64,000 nucleotides of DNA from Pedobacter sp. ASV28 (GTDB lineage: Bacteria > Bacteroidota > Bacteroidia > Sphingobacteriales > Sphingobacteriaceae). Under the pieces are notes generated by a model. The model was not told where the DNA came from. It saw only the letters and a list, made by a program, of their open reading frames with translations, and ran no database searches. Both the position numbers and the translations under genes were made by a program. The DNA lies in contig NZ_JAELTN010000017.1 of the NCBI RefSeq assembly GCF_016428855.1, positions 20,841-84,840 of the forward strand, in the 5' to 3' direction. The stretch's first letter is position 1, and each line of letters starts with the position of its first letter. Positions 54,847 to 64,000 of the stretch are shown here, one piece after another.

Positions 54847-56949
54847 ATGCCACTTGTAATAAAACGACTAAAAAGTCGTTTATTTTTCTGCTTTGTTCTA
54901 TTTTTTTCCGGCATTACGGCCTCGGCCCAAACTACCAAGGTAGACGAACTACTTAATCAACTCCATAAAAATGATCCAGATACGACCCAGATCAAGGTCA
55001 TGAGGAAATTATCTGCGGCCTATACTTCGGTTGATCCCATAAAAAAATTTTATTATGCAAACCAATATAGGTTATTGGCAGAAAAAAATGGCATAGACTC
55101 TTCCGTTGCCAATGCCTATTTAGATATGGGCATCTCTTATGCCGTTAGAAGCAATTTAGATAGTGCCCTTTATTACTTTAGGTTAGGCCAGGAAAAATCG
55201 AAGGCCAGTAATTACACAAAGGGCATAGCTCGTAGTTACGTAAACATTGGCTTTATTTACGATAGATTTGACCGTAAAAAAGAATCCGTCAAAAATTACG
55301 AAGAGTCCTTAAAAATCTATCGGAAACTCAATTTTAAAAAGGGTATTAACCAATGTATTATGAATTTGGGTTCTCTCTATTTTGATCTGGGCGAATATAA
55401 AACAGCAGATATTTATTTCCGACAGGTATTGGAAAGTGTTAAAGAAACGCCTAATGATCAAGCAGGTCTGGCCACTGCTCTTTTTTCATTAGGTAGTTCA
55501 AACAGAAAGATCGGCGATCAAAAAAAATCGCTCGAATATTATCAAAAAAGTTTAGCCATTAGAGAAAAAATCGGTGACTTAAATGGCATTGCCTTAAGCC
55601 ATTGGGGCATTGGCCTGGTCATGAACAACACCAAAAAATACCATAAGGCATTAGAGCATCTTGAAATTGCGCTAAAACACAATAGGGCATTAAAAAATAT
55701 CTATCAAGAAGCTATTGTACTCATGTCAGTTTCTTATGCCCATGTCCAACTAAAAGATTATAAAAATGCTGAGAAAGCTGCAAAATTAGGTTTGGCCAAG
55801 GCTAAAGAATCCAACTCCAAGGGATTAGTAGTACAGGCGCTTGAATACCTTGTAGAGGTAAATAAAGCACAGAAAAAATATGCCGATGCCTTGCGCCATC
55901 AATCTGAATATATGGCCATAAACGATAGCATTAACAATTCAAAAACCAAAAAAGAGGTTATCTTAAATGATCTACGCAGAATTAATTACGATAACAAAAA
56001 CCTAGAAAAACGGAACAAAACCATAAATGCCAAAATCAGCGATTATATCATTACCATTTCAATCATTACTTTCCTATTGGTGGCGGTGGCTATTCTTTTG
56101 GTACTCTACTACAAAAAGAACTCCGAAAAGAATACAGCCAATGCCCTATTGCAAAAACAGAAAAAAGAAATTGCCGAAGTTAACGAGGAGCTTGGGGCAT
56201 TAAATGAAGAATTGACCATGCAAATGGATATTGTTTCGGCACAGAACATAGAACTGGAAAAGCTAAACAAAGTAAAAAACAAGTTTTTCTCCATCGTTTC
56301 CCACGATATAAGGGCACCATTGAATAATTTAAAAATGCTGTTGGGGCTATACAGAAAAGGTACCTTAAATGAACAAGAACTAAGCGAACTATTAACCAAA
56401 CTAGAAGATACGATATACACTACCGCAGATTTTTTAGATAACTTATTAGAATGGTCTAAAAATCAGCTCGATGGTATAATGGTCAATCCTACGCTTTTTC
56501 AGATACATCAAACTGTAGATGATAACATCAAATTAATGGATTCCCAAATTAAACTGAAGTCACTTAAGGTTAACAACAGCATCCATCCAGAAATAACGGT
56601 TTTTGCTGATCCAGACATGATCAATGTAGTGGTCAGAAACCTGCTTTCAAATGCCATAAAATTCTGTAGACCAGAAGATCAAGTGTTTTTTGACGCAAAA
56701 TTAGAAAACGATATGGTAGTGCTTTCCATTAGGGATACTGGACCCGGAATTGATGATGGGGACAAAGAAAACCTTTTCAATTTAGCAAACACCATGAGTA
56801 CTGGAACCTCTGGCGAAAAAGGTTATCAAATTGGTCTTATTCTGTGTAAGGATATGATCCTTCAGAATAATGGAAACATACATATATATAGCCACTTAGA
56901 TAGCGGTACCATCTTTTACATTACACTTCCAGCCAAAAGTTTAGTTTAA
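54847..56949 (+). CDS. Exported TPR-sensor histidine kinase
   Basis: A 700-residue hybrid-free sensor kinase. A signal peptide cut near ASAQ is followed by about seven tetratricopeptide repeats in the periplasm (about 60-360). Then come a TM helix (about 400-422), a coiled coil (430-475) and the HisKA domain with phospho-acceptor H486 in SIVSHDIRAP. The ATPase has the N box NLLSNAIKFC, G1 DTGPGI and G2 region GTSGEKGYQIGL. There is no receiver or response-regulator gene next to it, so it is an orphan kinase. Ligand and partner are unknown. Confidence 0.92.
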   Translation: MPLVIKRLKSRLFFCFVLFFSGITASAQTTKVDELLNQLHKNDPDTTQIKVMRKLSAAYTSVDPIKKFYYANQYRLLAEKNGIDSSVANAYLDMGISYAVRSNLDSALYYFRLGQEKSKASNYTKGIARSYVNIGFIYDRFDRKKESVKNYEESLKIYRKLNFKKGINQCIMNLGSLYFDLGEYKTADIYFRQVLESVKETPNDQAGLATALFSLGSSNRKIGDQKKSLEYYQKSLAIREKIGDLNGIALSHWGIGLVMNNTKKYHKALEHLEIALKHNRALKNIYQEAIVLMSVSYAHVQLKDYKNAEKAAKLGLAKAKESNSKGLVVQALEYLVEVNKAQKKYADALRHQSEYMAINDSINNSKTKKEVILNDLRRINYDNKNLEKRNKTINAKISDYIITISIITFLLVAVAILLVLYYKKNSEKNTANALLQKQKKEIAEVNEELGALNEELTMQMDIVSAQNIELEKLNKVKNKFFSIVSHDIRAPLNNLKMLLGLYRKGTLNEQELSELLTKLEDTIYTTADFLDNLLEWSKNQLDGIMVNPTLFQIHQTVDDNIKLMDSQIKLKSLKVNNSIHPEITVFADPDMINVVVRNLLSNAIKFCRPEDQVFFDAKLENDMVVLSIRDTGPGIDDGDKENLFNLANTMSTGTSGEKGYQIGLILCKDMILQNNGNIHIYSHLDSGTIFYITLPAKSLV

Positions 56950-56950
56950 G

Positions 56951-57439
56951 CTAGTGTGGCAACTTATCCCTAAGTTTGCCATATACCCAAGTGCCGGCAA
57001 TAGCGCTCAAAAGGGTAACCACAATAACGGTAGCTCCAGTTCCTATTTGTGCAAATAGCGGACCAGGGCAAGCCCCTGTTATGGCCCAACCAAAACCGAA
57101 AAGCAGGCCGCCATAAACTTGTCCTTTATTAAATTGTTTGGGATAGAATACTATTTTCTCTCCATCAATAGTCCTAATATCAAATCGTTTGATCAACCAA
57201 ACGGAAATCATCCCTACCGCAATGGCACTACCTATTATTCCATACATATGAAAAGATTGTAGACGAAACATTTCCTGTATACGAAACCAACTTACCACTT
57301 CCGCCTTCACAAATATGACCCCAAACAACAAACCAACAATAGTATATTTTAAATAATGGTACCACTGGGGTGCCAAACCACTTTCCTTCACGCCTATCTT
57401 ATCTAGAGAACTCACTTCGAAATCTATATTTTTCTGCAT
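56951..57439 (-). CDS. YeeE/YedE-type (DUF6691-like) transporter half
   Basis: A 162-residue membrane protein with four predicted helices. The signature ITGACPGPLFAQ holds a conserved cysteine, as in half-size YedE/YeeE sulfur-compound transporters. It works with the similar gene upstream, 10 bp away (57450-58013), so the two halves probably form one transporter for thiosulfate or a related sulfur species. Confidence 0.85.
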   Translation of the reverse strand: MQKNIDFEVSSLDKIGVKESGLAPQWYHYLKYTIVGLLFGVIFVKAEVVSWFRIQEMFRLQSFHMYGIIGSAIAVGMISVWLIKRFDIRTIDGEKIVFYPKQFNKGQVYGGLLFGFGWAITGACPGPLFAQIGTGATVIVVTLLSAIAGTWVYGKLRDKLPH

Positions 57440-57449
57440 TTTCTCTATT

Positions 57450-58013
57450 TTAAAGTGAAAGGATATAAGGTAAGATCAAATTTGCCATGGCAAAACCTCC
57501 CACCATGAAACAGATCGTTGCCACCAAAGATGGCCATTGCAAGGTAGATAAGCCCATGATGGCATGTCCACTGGTACAGCCACCTGCATAACGGGTACCA
57601 AAGCCTACCAAAAAACCTCCACCCACCATTATCAATATGCCTTTTAAGGTAAATAATGATGACCAATTCATAATATCTTCGGGCACCAAATTATGATAGT
57701 TCGTCATGCCATATTTGGCAAGTTCAGCCACTAACTTCGGGTTTATCACCATTGGGTTGGGGTTAGCTAAAAAATTGATCGCTATTGCTCCGCCCAAAAA
57801 TATCCCGAAAACAAAAAATAGATTCCAAATTTCCCTTTTCCAATCATATTTGAAAAATGGAATATTCGATGGTATACAGGCTGCACAAATATGTCTCAAT
57901 GATGAACTGATGCCAAATGATTTATTACCGAGAATTAAAAGTGCAGGCACAGTTAGCCCAATTAAGGGTCCTGCCACATACCATGGCCAGGGTTGTTTGA
58001 TGAATTCCAGCAT
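57450..58013 (-). CDS. YeeE/YedE-type sulfur transporter half
   Basis: A 187-residue membrane protein of the YeeE/YedE family. Conserved cysteines are C43 and C46 (HICAAC) and C146 in [11 protein letters not shown]. Such cysteines carry thiosulfate or sulfur in YeeE. It is 2 bp downstream of the rhodanese-thioredoxin gene and 10 bp upstream of the second half, forming a three-gene operon. Confidence 0.88.
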   Translation of the reverse strand: MLEFIKQPWPWYVAGPLIGLTVPALLILGNKSFGISSSLRHICAACIPSNIPFFKYDWKREIWNLFFVFGIFLGGAIAINFLANPNPMVINPKLVAELAKYGMTNYHNLVPEDIMNWSSLFTLKGILIMVGGGFLVGFGTRYAGGCTSGHAIMGLSTLQWPSLVATICFMVGGFAMANLILPYILSL

Positions 58014-58015
58014 TT

Positions 58016-58726
58016 CTAATTATTTTTCAATTGTTTTCTTACCTTTTTTTCACTAATTAAACCCATATTTTCCCATATGAGTTCCTTCTTTTTATATAAT
58101 TTTAGTACAGGTAAAGCAACGATCTTTAAAGTCTTACACAACGCTACATTTTCATCTACATTTATGCGAACCAATTTTACCTGATCTGCCAGTTCTACAC
58201 TAATTTTCTCCAGATAGGGCTTCATTTCACGACAAGGAACACACCAGTCGGCATAAAAATCAACCAGTACCAACTTATCGGAGTTTAAAAGTTCTTCATA
58301 TTCCCTCAGGCTCATCCCCTTAGTTACAGAAGCCATTTTTGTTTCCGGAAGATTTTTCTCTCTCCATTGCATCATGCCCCCAGACATTTCAAACACTTGC
58401 CCAAAGCCCATTTTCCTCATTTCCCCAGCTGCCGCCACACTACGTCCGCCACTTAAACAATATACAAATACAGGTTTCGATTTATCCAATTTGGCCATTT
58501 GCTCCTGAAAATCTTGCCCATTCCAATTTATGTTAATGGCATCTTTTACATGGCCCTTTTCAAATTCTGCGGGCGTTCTTACATCCACAACTACACCAGT
58601 TTTTGTAGTATTTATCTTTTCGGAGAATTCGGTCACCGAAAGTTTAGTCGGTTCAGGTTTTGTTTGTCCTTGAACATAGCTATTTATTAAAATAGCCAGA
58701 AACTGCATGATTATCCTTTTGTTCAT
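58016..58726 (-). CDS. Exported rhodanese-thioredoxin fusion protein
   Basis: A 236-residue fusion with a signal-like N-terminus (cleavage near VQGQ). A rhodanese domain (about 28-125) has active-site C90 in YCLSGGRS and a thioredoxin domain (about 135-236) has C162-C165 in WCVPC. Rhodanese would form a persulfide on C90 and the thioredoxin part could reduce it, in one chain. The next two genes encode sulfur transporter halves, so a role in handling sulfane sulfur at the cell envelope is inferred. Confidence 0.87.
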   Translation of the reverse strand: MNKRIIMQFLAILINSYVQGQTKPEPTKLSVTEFSEKINTTKTGVVVDVRTPAEFEKGHVKDAININWNGQDFQEQMAKLDKSKPVFVYCLSGGRSVAAAGEMRKMGFGQVFEMSGGMMQWREKNLPETKMASVTKGMSLREYEELLNSDKLVLVDFYADWCVPCREMKPYLEKISVELADQVKLVRINVDENVALCKTLKIVALPVLKLYKKKELIWENMGLISEKKVRKQLKNN

Positions 58727-58973
58727 TTATTTTTTTATTGACCAATGCACTTATTAATGCGATTATAGCTTTGCCAAGATACATTATGAGGCAGCAACAT
58801 CATAAACTTTAAGCAAAGTTAGCGAAACGCTTTACTTTGACCTATAAAATTTGTTGTTGTCATATTGTTTTTTGACACTAGATTTTAGTTTTTTTCCTAA
58901 AAGCCTAAGCACAAAGCACGAAACATTACATCTTTACAACATATCAATCTTATAACAATTAACGAAGATTGCT

Positions 58974-58981
58974 TAACTTTG
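58974..58981 (+). promoter_or_regulatory. -7 promoter box of lipA
   Basis: TAACTTTG fits TAnnTTTG and ends 4 bp before the lipA ATG, giving a message with almost no leader. No -33 TTG at 19 bp. Confidence 0.5.
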
Positions 58982-58985
58982 TATT

Positions 58986-59879
58986 ATGATTGAACTTCCC
59001 GTTGTCGCAGCCGTAACTGAAAAAGCACGTAAACCCGATTGGCTAAGGGTTAAATTACCTGTTGGTAAGGAGTATGCACAGGTTAGAAGTTTGGTAGACA
59101 CACATAAGCTACACACCATTTGCGAAAGTGGCAACTGTCCGAATATGGGCGAATGCTGGGGCGCAGGAACTGCCACCTTCATGATCTTGGGCAACATCTG
59201 TACCCGTTCATGTTCCTTTTGTGCGGTTGCTACCGGAAGACCTCTAGCCGTTGATACAGACGAACCCAATCGTGTAGCTAATTCGGTAAAATTAATGGGG
59301 GTAAAACATTGCGTGATTACTTCTGTAGATAGGGATGACCTAAAAGATGGTGGTTCCATTATCTGGGCAGAAACCCTGCAGGCCATTAGAAGGGAAAGTC
59401 CAATAACTACCTTAGAAACGCTAATTCCAGACTTCAAAGGGCAATGGGATAATTTATACCGCGTTTTAGAAGAACGACCTGAAGTAGTTTCACATAATAT
59501 GGAAACGGTAAAACGTTTAACCCGTCAAGTACGTATCCAAGCTAAATACGACAGAAGTCTAGCGTGTTTAAAAAGGATTTCTGACTTTGGCCTACGTACC
59601 AAAACAGGCATTATGCTGGGCCTTGGCGAAACCGAAGAAGATGTATTTGAAGCCATGGATGATCTGGTAGCCAACGGCGTACATATCCTTACTTTAGGAC
59701 AATACCTACAACCCACTAAAGCACATCACCCTGTTATAGACTGGATACATCCTGACCAATTTGCCAAATACAAAGAAGTAGGTCTGGCCAAAGGCCTAAA
59801 GTATGTAGAGAGCGGACCCTTGGTACGGTCATCCTATCATGCCGAAAAACATTTATTTGAGATAGAAGGTATCGCTTAA
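58986..59879 (+). CDS. lipA: Lipoyl synthase
   Basis: A 297-residue radical-SAM enzyme that inserts two sulfurs into octanoyl groups on lipoyl domains. The auxiliary cluster cysteines are C46, C51, C57 ([12 protein letters not shown]). The SAM cluster is C72, C76, C79 (CTRSCSFC), and the C-terminal RSSY is present. Length is normal. Its product is needed by SucB in this window. It is transcribed alone with its own -7 box. Confidence 0.97.
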   Translation: MIELPVVAAVTEKARKPDWLRVKLPVGKEYAQVRSLVDTHKLHTICESGNCPNMGECWGAGTATFMILGNICTRSCSFCAVATGRPLAVDTDEPNRVANSVKLMGVKHCVITSVDRDDLKDGGSIIWAETLQAIRRESPITTLETLIPDFKGQWDNLYRVLEERPEVVSHNMETVKRLTRQVRIQAKYDRSLACLKRISDFGLRTKTGIMLGLGETEEDVFEAMDDLVANGVHILTLGQYLQPTKAHHPVIDWIHPDQFAKYKEVGLAKGLKYVESGPLVRSSYHAEKHLFEIEGIA

Positions 59880-59955
59880 TTTTTTCATCGTTGCGTTTAT
59901 TCACTTAAAGCAGCTTGGACCTGCGGTGAATTAATGAATCAGGGCATTAAAAGCA

Positions 59956-59984
59956 AACACCACTATCTTTTGGATAGCGGTGTT
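59956..59984 (+). terminator. Possible terminator after lipA
   Basis: A 12-bp stem (59956-59967 with 59973-59984, one mismatch) and a 5-nt loop, without a clear T-run. Weak but the best candidate behind lipA. Confidence 0.45.
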
Positions 59985-60127
59985 AAACTAATCATTAATT
60001 TTTGGCATTTGCAGCTATGCTTTCTTTCGGGGCACCTCAAACCAAAAAAGCACCCCTCCGAAAGCATATATTATTGGTTACTTTACGCTCTATCTGCCAT
60101 TTCTCCAATAAGTTTTTTATTATTCAT

Positions 60128-63100
60128 CTATTTCTTTATTATTTTCATTTCCTGTTTTTGTCCATCTGTCTCTATCCTTATGAAGTAGACACCCTTGACC
60201 ACTGCCGACAAATCTACCTGGGTTAAATTTTGCCCCTTGGCTATGGACACTATTACTTCTTTTTTCCCTTGAAGGTTATAAATCGTTATCCATCCCGAAT
60301 GCTGTATTGCAGGATGAGCTATATTGATGATACGCTCGGTTGGATTCGGGTAAACTGAAATGGCAACAGTATTATTATTTACGGCGATATACTTTCCTTC
60401 TTCTCTTCTTCCATCTTTATCTATCATAATTAAACGGTAATAGTTCACTCCATTTAGCGGACGCGTATCTTCGTATAAATAATTATTTGTACCCGAGCTA
60501 TTCAAAGCAGATTTCAAACCTATTTTAGTGAAATTCAGCTCACTTCCAGCTCTTTCTATTTCAAAATGGGAAACATTTTCTTCTTCGGCCGTTTGCCAAT
60601 TTAATAATACCGAAGGTGCTACAGCCTGCTTCAGCTTTCCGGTAAAAGACAGCAGTTTTAGAGGTAATACCCCATCATTTATAATTACAAATGGGCTAAA
60701 TTGTTCAATCGCTGTAATGGAAACACTATATGGATTCGAACCACTAATAGCAGTGGGATAACCTACATAGGCATTATTATGATAGTTCGCTACTATAATT
60801 GGATATCCAATATCAAAACCTGAATTTTGATCTGTTGTATTCCATTGAAAAACAATATTTGCTTTTGCCCCATTAACTGCAGGGGCAACATCCCATTGCA
60901 GATTTACCGATTTTGTAGTATTTGATGGAAGTACATTATCAAATCCTGTTTTAACCTTTACGATAAAGTCGCTTACCGTTCCAGTATTTGAAATAGAAAG
61001 CGGGGTATAGCTACTAGCTGTACCTATAGGAAACAAGGAGACCGAACTTCCTACGTTCTTATAAGTTAAGCTTCCTGCTCCGTTGGTTACCACATAACCA
61101 CTTCCGGTTCTGGTGATATTTGTAGCTGTCAAATTATTTGTACCCAAGCTGAGTTTGCCTTCAGCAATACTTAGGTTTCTTACCGTTAAGGCCGATTGCA
61201 GTTCATAATTACCCGCAACATCAATATCCAATGCAGTTAGGGTATTTGTGGCATCAGTATACTTGTATTTACTGTTTGCCCCTTTTAGATTTATTTTAAC
61301 CGATGCTGCCGAATTAGATTCGAATGTGCCCGCATTAACTATAAAATCACCAGAAACATTAATTGCTGCATTCACCGTACCATTTTCCCTTACCACCACT
61401 CTACCACCATTTTGCTCATAACTGCCCATGCCAATTGTACCGCTGGTATTTAATAAAGCTAAGTAAGTAGAACCAGTACTATTAACCGTAAACTTCCCAC
61501 GTATATTCTCTACCAAATTTCCCTGAAATGCATAATAATTTGTTTGGCCCGTATTGTTCCAAGTTACATTATAATAACTTAGGGTATTTTTTAATATTCC
61601 TGTCTGAGAAGTTGTAATACCAGAAATTAAGAAAGTTGAACCATCTTGAAAATTAATGATTGCCGGCATGGTACTAGAATTTGCAGCATGTTCATATGTA
61701 CCATATAGATTTACATTGGTATAGCCCACCGATGATTTATTTGTAAATGTAGCTCCCAACTGCACTATGATACTTCCTGATGCACCATTAGTCACAGCAC
61801 CTTTATTAATTAATGTACCTTTATTGCCAACTTGAATGGTGCTATTTGTGGCTTGAATAGTTCCAATATTATCAAAAACACCATCTTCGCCTATAATTAG
61901 CTGGCTACCAGCAACATCAATTTTAAGCAAACTACCACTATTATTTGTAAAAGTGCCTTTTACAGTAAGATTGAAAATACCATTATTTGAAATGCTTCCA
62001 TCATTTACCAATTCTCCCTCAACCACGAAATTAGGTGATTGGGTTGCAAATTTCACCGTAGAAGTTGAAGGAATAGTTAGCTTTCCCCCTTCTCTTACCG
62101 TAAAATTATTTACATATCCAGACCCGTTGGTAATAGTTGGCAGCAATATAACATGTCCATTGTCAATGATTGATGTCCCTCCAGAATTATAGACAGGATA
62201 GGCACTTACTGTATTCCATGTTGTTCCGTCATATTTTTTCCAAACGCTTACATCGTCCCAGTTGCCACTTTTTACCGTGATATAATCGCCATTCACAGCA
62301 GCTTTTACAACACTTCCTTTAAAATCAATATTTTTTAAAGTGGCATATCTATCATTAGATGAGCTTCCCGTTCTAAAATACATCCTTACCTTTAACTCTT
62401 TGCCAGTAGCCACCTGTACGCCATTGGCTCCATTTAAGGCAAAAGCGTATCTTTTATTTCCAGTATTCTGATTAGCCAGCACAAATGCTCCATTGGTAAA
62501 ACTTCCGTAGGTAATGGGCGTCTCTGGAGTACCATTTAACAGGCCGCTTTGCAATAGCGTACTGGTTTGAAAATTATCCGTAGAATATTCAACCGCAAAA
62601 TTTCCTGTCGTTTGAAAAACAGCTAGGTTAAACAACAATGAATCGACCCTCGCCTCATAAGCCGAAGCCGCCTTTAGAGTGAGCTCTATATACTTAGTCT
62701 TATCGGTCATGTTCTTAATTTCGTTAGCGCCCCAACCGCCGCCAAGTGAATTTGGAGCAAACTGAATACCCGAAACAGTAGAATAAGAAATATTTGTGCC
62801 AGATACCTTTTCAGACAATACGTAGGTATTTAAATTTAATGTTGCGGTCTCTAGGCCATCTTTAAGGTAGGTGGCATTCGAATTTTGGGCCAGCGAAAGA
62901 CTTGCTATGGTTTTGCTGTTCACCAAGGGATGACTGTAAGTTTCTCCTGTTACGGCTATACTTTTATTATGGGCTCCCGTACCTGAAACAATGGTTAAAT
63001 TTCCGGCATAGGTTCCTGCAGCAGCTGCATTCAATCTCACCAAAATGGTTTTTGAAGTTAGTAGACCATTCGGCGCACTCATGATTAAGGGACTAGATGC

Positions 63101-63977
63101 ATTGCTCCAATTTACACCATTATCCACGCTCACCTCGAAATTTACCGGCGGAGTAATGGTCACATTTCCCAATAAATATTCTCCATTAATTGTTAATATT
63201 TGAGAAGAGGAAGGTTTGTCGATCCCTTGCTTAAAAGCTTGTAAAGTTCCTGTAAGGTTAATTACAGGTACTGCTGAAATTGAAATGCTTTCCGATCGTA
63301 TCGTGCCATTTGTCGAAGTAGCTTCTACATAATATTCATAAGTAGACATAGACGGCGGTACGACTTCCCTACCTGTTACAGGAGCGTGAGAAATATTTAC
63401 ATTATTACCGTTGATGGTTTGTTCATTCACCAACACGGGGCTGCCACCATCTGCAATTCTGTACAATTTGTAGACGACATTATTTTCGGGCCAGTTCAGG
63501 TTCCAGGTAAAGGTTAATTCTGTACCAGACTTAATATACTTAAAGTTAGAGATGGCCAATCTATTGGCAGGGACTGTATTTCCATCCAGAAAAACAGCAT
63601 AGGGGTCCCAAATATTATCATTTCTATCCTTGAATACGATGTTATTATCTAAATATTCTGCGGCATCTACGCTACGCAGCTGATTAGACCAAGCAACACG
63701 GGAAGACACATCCAATAGGTTTCCATTCATATCCATCGAATTGTATTCTGCATAAATGATCCTACTCACATCCGTACCAGCATCCCAAACAGCCCATCCT
63801 TCCGGTTTTACTACATTGCTCATTTTGGTATTGATAAAAATAGTAGCCGAGGTAGATTTTGATTCTGCAGTGGCAGCATCATTTTGCCATGGCCTGCCCA
63901 ATACATATTTGGTAACGCCCCTGTTGGCTATAATGTCGCAATTCCTAAATAAAAAACCTTTATTTTCTCTTGTATTG
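60128..63977 (-). CDS. Large T9SS-secreted protein with pectinesterase C-terminus, 5' end missing
   Basis: A leftward frame covers about 1,282 codons from the contig end. Its N-terminal 110 residues are the C-terminal part of a pectinesterase domain (YVLGRPW, VVKPEGWAVWDAG, AEYNS). Next come a fibronectin-III-like domain (about 117-245), a carbohydrate-binding-like beta domain (about 350-560), a G8/beta-helix-like region (about 570-980) with repeated NxG strands and a T9SS type A sorting domain at the end (SVYPNPTERIINI, MKIIKK). The start is lost: residues MCIRDS derive from adapter sequence at 63978-63996. The full protein would be longer, with signal peptide and catalytic half outside. Confidence 0.85.
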
Positions 63978-64000
63978 CTGTCTCTTATACACATCTCCGA
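63978..64000. other. Nextera (Tn5 mosaic-end) adapter sequence at the contig end
   Basis: Bases 63978-63996 are the exact 19-bp Tn5 mosaic end used in Nextera libraries, and CCGA (63997-64000) is the start of the Nextera read-2 adapter. It is not genomic. Frames crossing it begin with the tell-tale residues MCIRDS. Confidence 0.95.

Noticed and set aside
59934..60226. Plus-strand frames of 74-84 aa after lipA
   Set aside because: Rich in Phe/Ile/Leu/Ser, antisense to the end of the T9SS gene, and overlapping a terminator-like hairpin.
63978..63994. MCIRDS as the N-terminus of the large T9SS protein
   Set aside because: It is a translation of the Nextera adapter, not genome.

Overview
The window is a 64 kb piece of a low-to-mid GC Bacteroidota chromosome, most like Pedobacter or another member of the Sphingobacteriaceae. 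Evidence: promoters of the Bacteroidota type (TTG, about 19 bp, TAnnTTTG), few Shine-Dalgarno sequences, a type IX secretion sorting tail, GIN-domain, DUF2490 and DUF5686 envelope proteins, bacillithiol-linked redox genes and sphingolipid biosynthesis. I saw no rRNA, tRNA, CRISPR array, phage or insertion sequence. Most of it looks like core chromosome.

Layout. 0-2.3 kb: a 5'-truncated GIN-domain protein and two outer-membrane proteins. 2.6-6.8 kb: 2-oxoglutarate dehydrogenase E2 and E1. 6.9-11.6 kb: a cry-DASH photolyase divergent from a WYL regulator, a GyrI-like protein, an AlkC-type DNA glycosylase and a PhyH-type oxygenase. A TGACA-N6-TGTCA operator overlaps the end of the WYL gene. 11.6-16.8 kb: a leftward group with two glycosyltransferases, RNase HII, an OppC-type permease and a flippase-like protein. 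16.8-25.2 kb: ruvC, terC, polyprenyl synthase, two hydrolases, a frameshifted SRPBCC gene, dGTPase and a LytS/LytTR pair. 25.4-40.9 kb: a TlpA-like redoxin, bacillithiol reductase YpdA, a CstB-like persulfide dioxygenase, asparaginase, TatD, two FKBPs, NrnA-like DHH, ndk, DciA-like/recF, TPR, ribH, YtxJ, mqo and OsmC.

42.7-54.1 kb is the standout region: what looks like a nearly complete pathway for inositol sphingolipids. In order it holds serine palmitoyltransferase, a double-GNAT acyltransferase (candidate bacterial ceramide synthase), an SDR/epimerase (candidate ceramide reductase), myo-inositol-1-phosphate synthase, a PgpA-like phosphatase, GtrA, a DUF5686 outer-membrane protein, a CDP-alcohol phosphatidyltransferase fused to a DUF4833 domain, an FA2H-like fatty-acid hydroxylase and an AUR1-like PAP2 protein. 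Read together they would build 2-hydroxylated inositol phosphoceramide. An AraC regulator is transcribed away from it.

54.5-59.9 kb: a small uncertain ORF, a TPR-histidine kinase, a sulfur-uptake/rhodanese-thioredoxin operon and lipA. 60.1-64.0 kb: a very large type IX secreted protein with a pectinesterase C-terminus. It is cut off by the contig end. The last 23 bases are Nextera (Tn5 mosaic end) adapter sequence, not genome, so the apparent N-terminus MCIRDS is an artefact.
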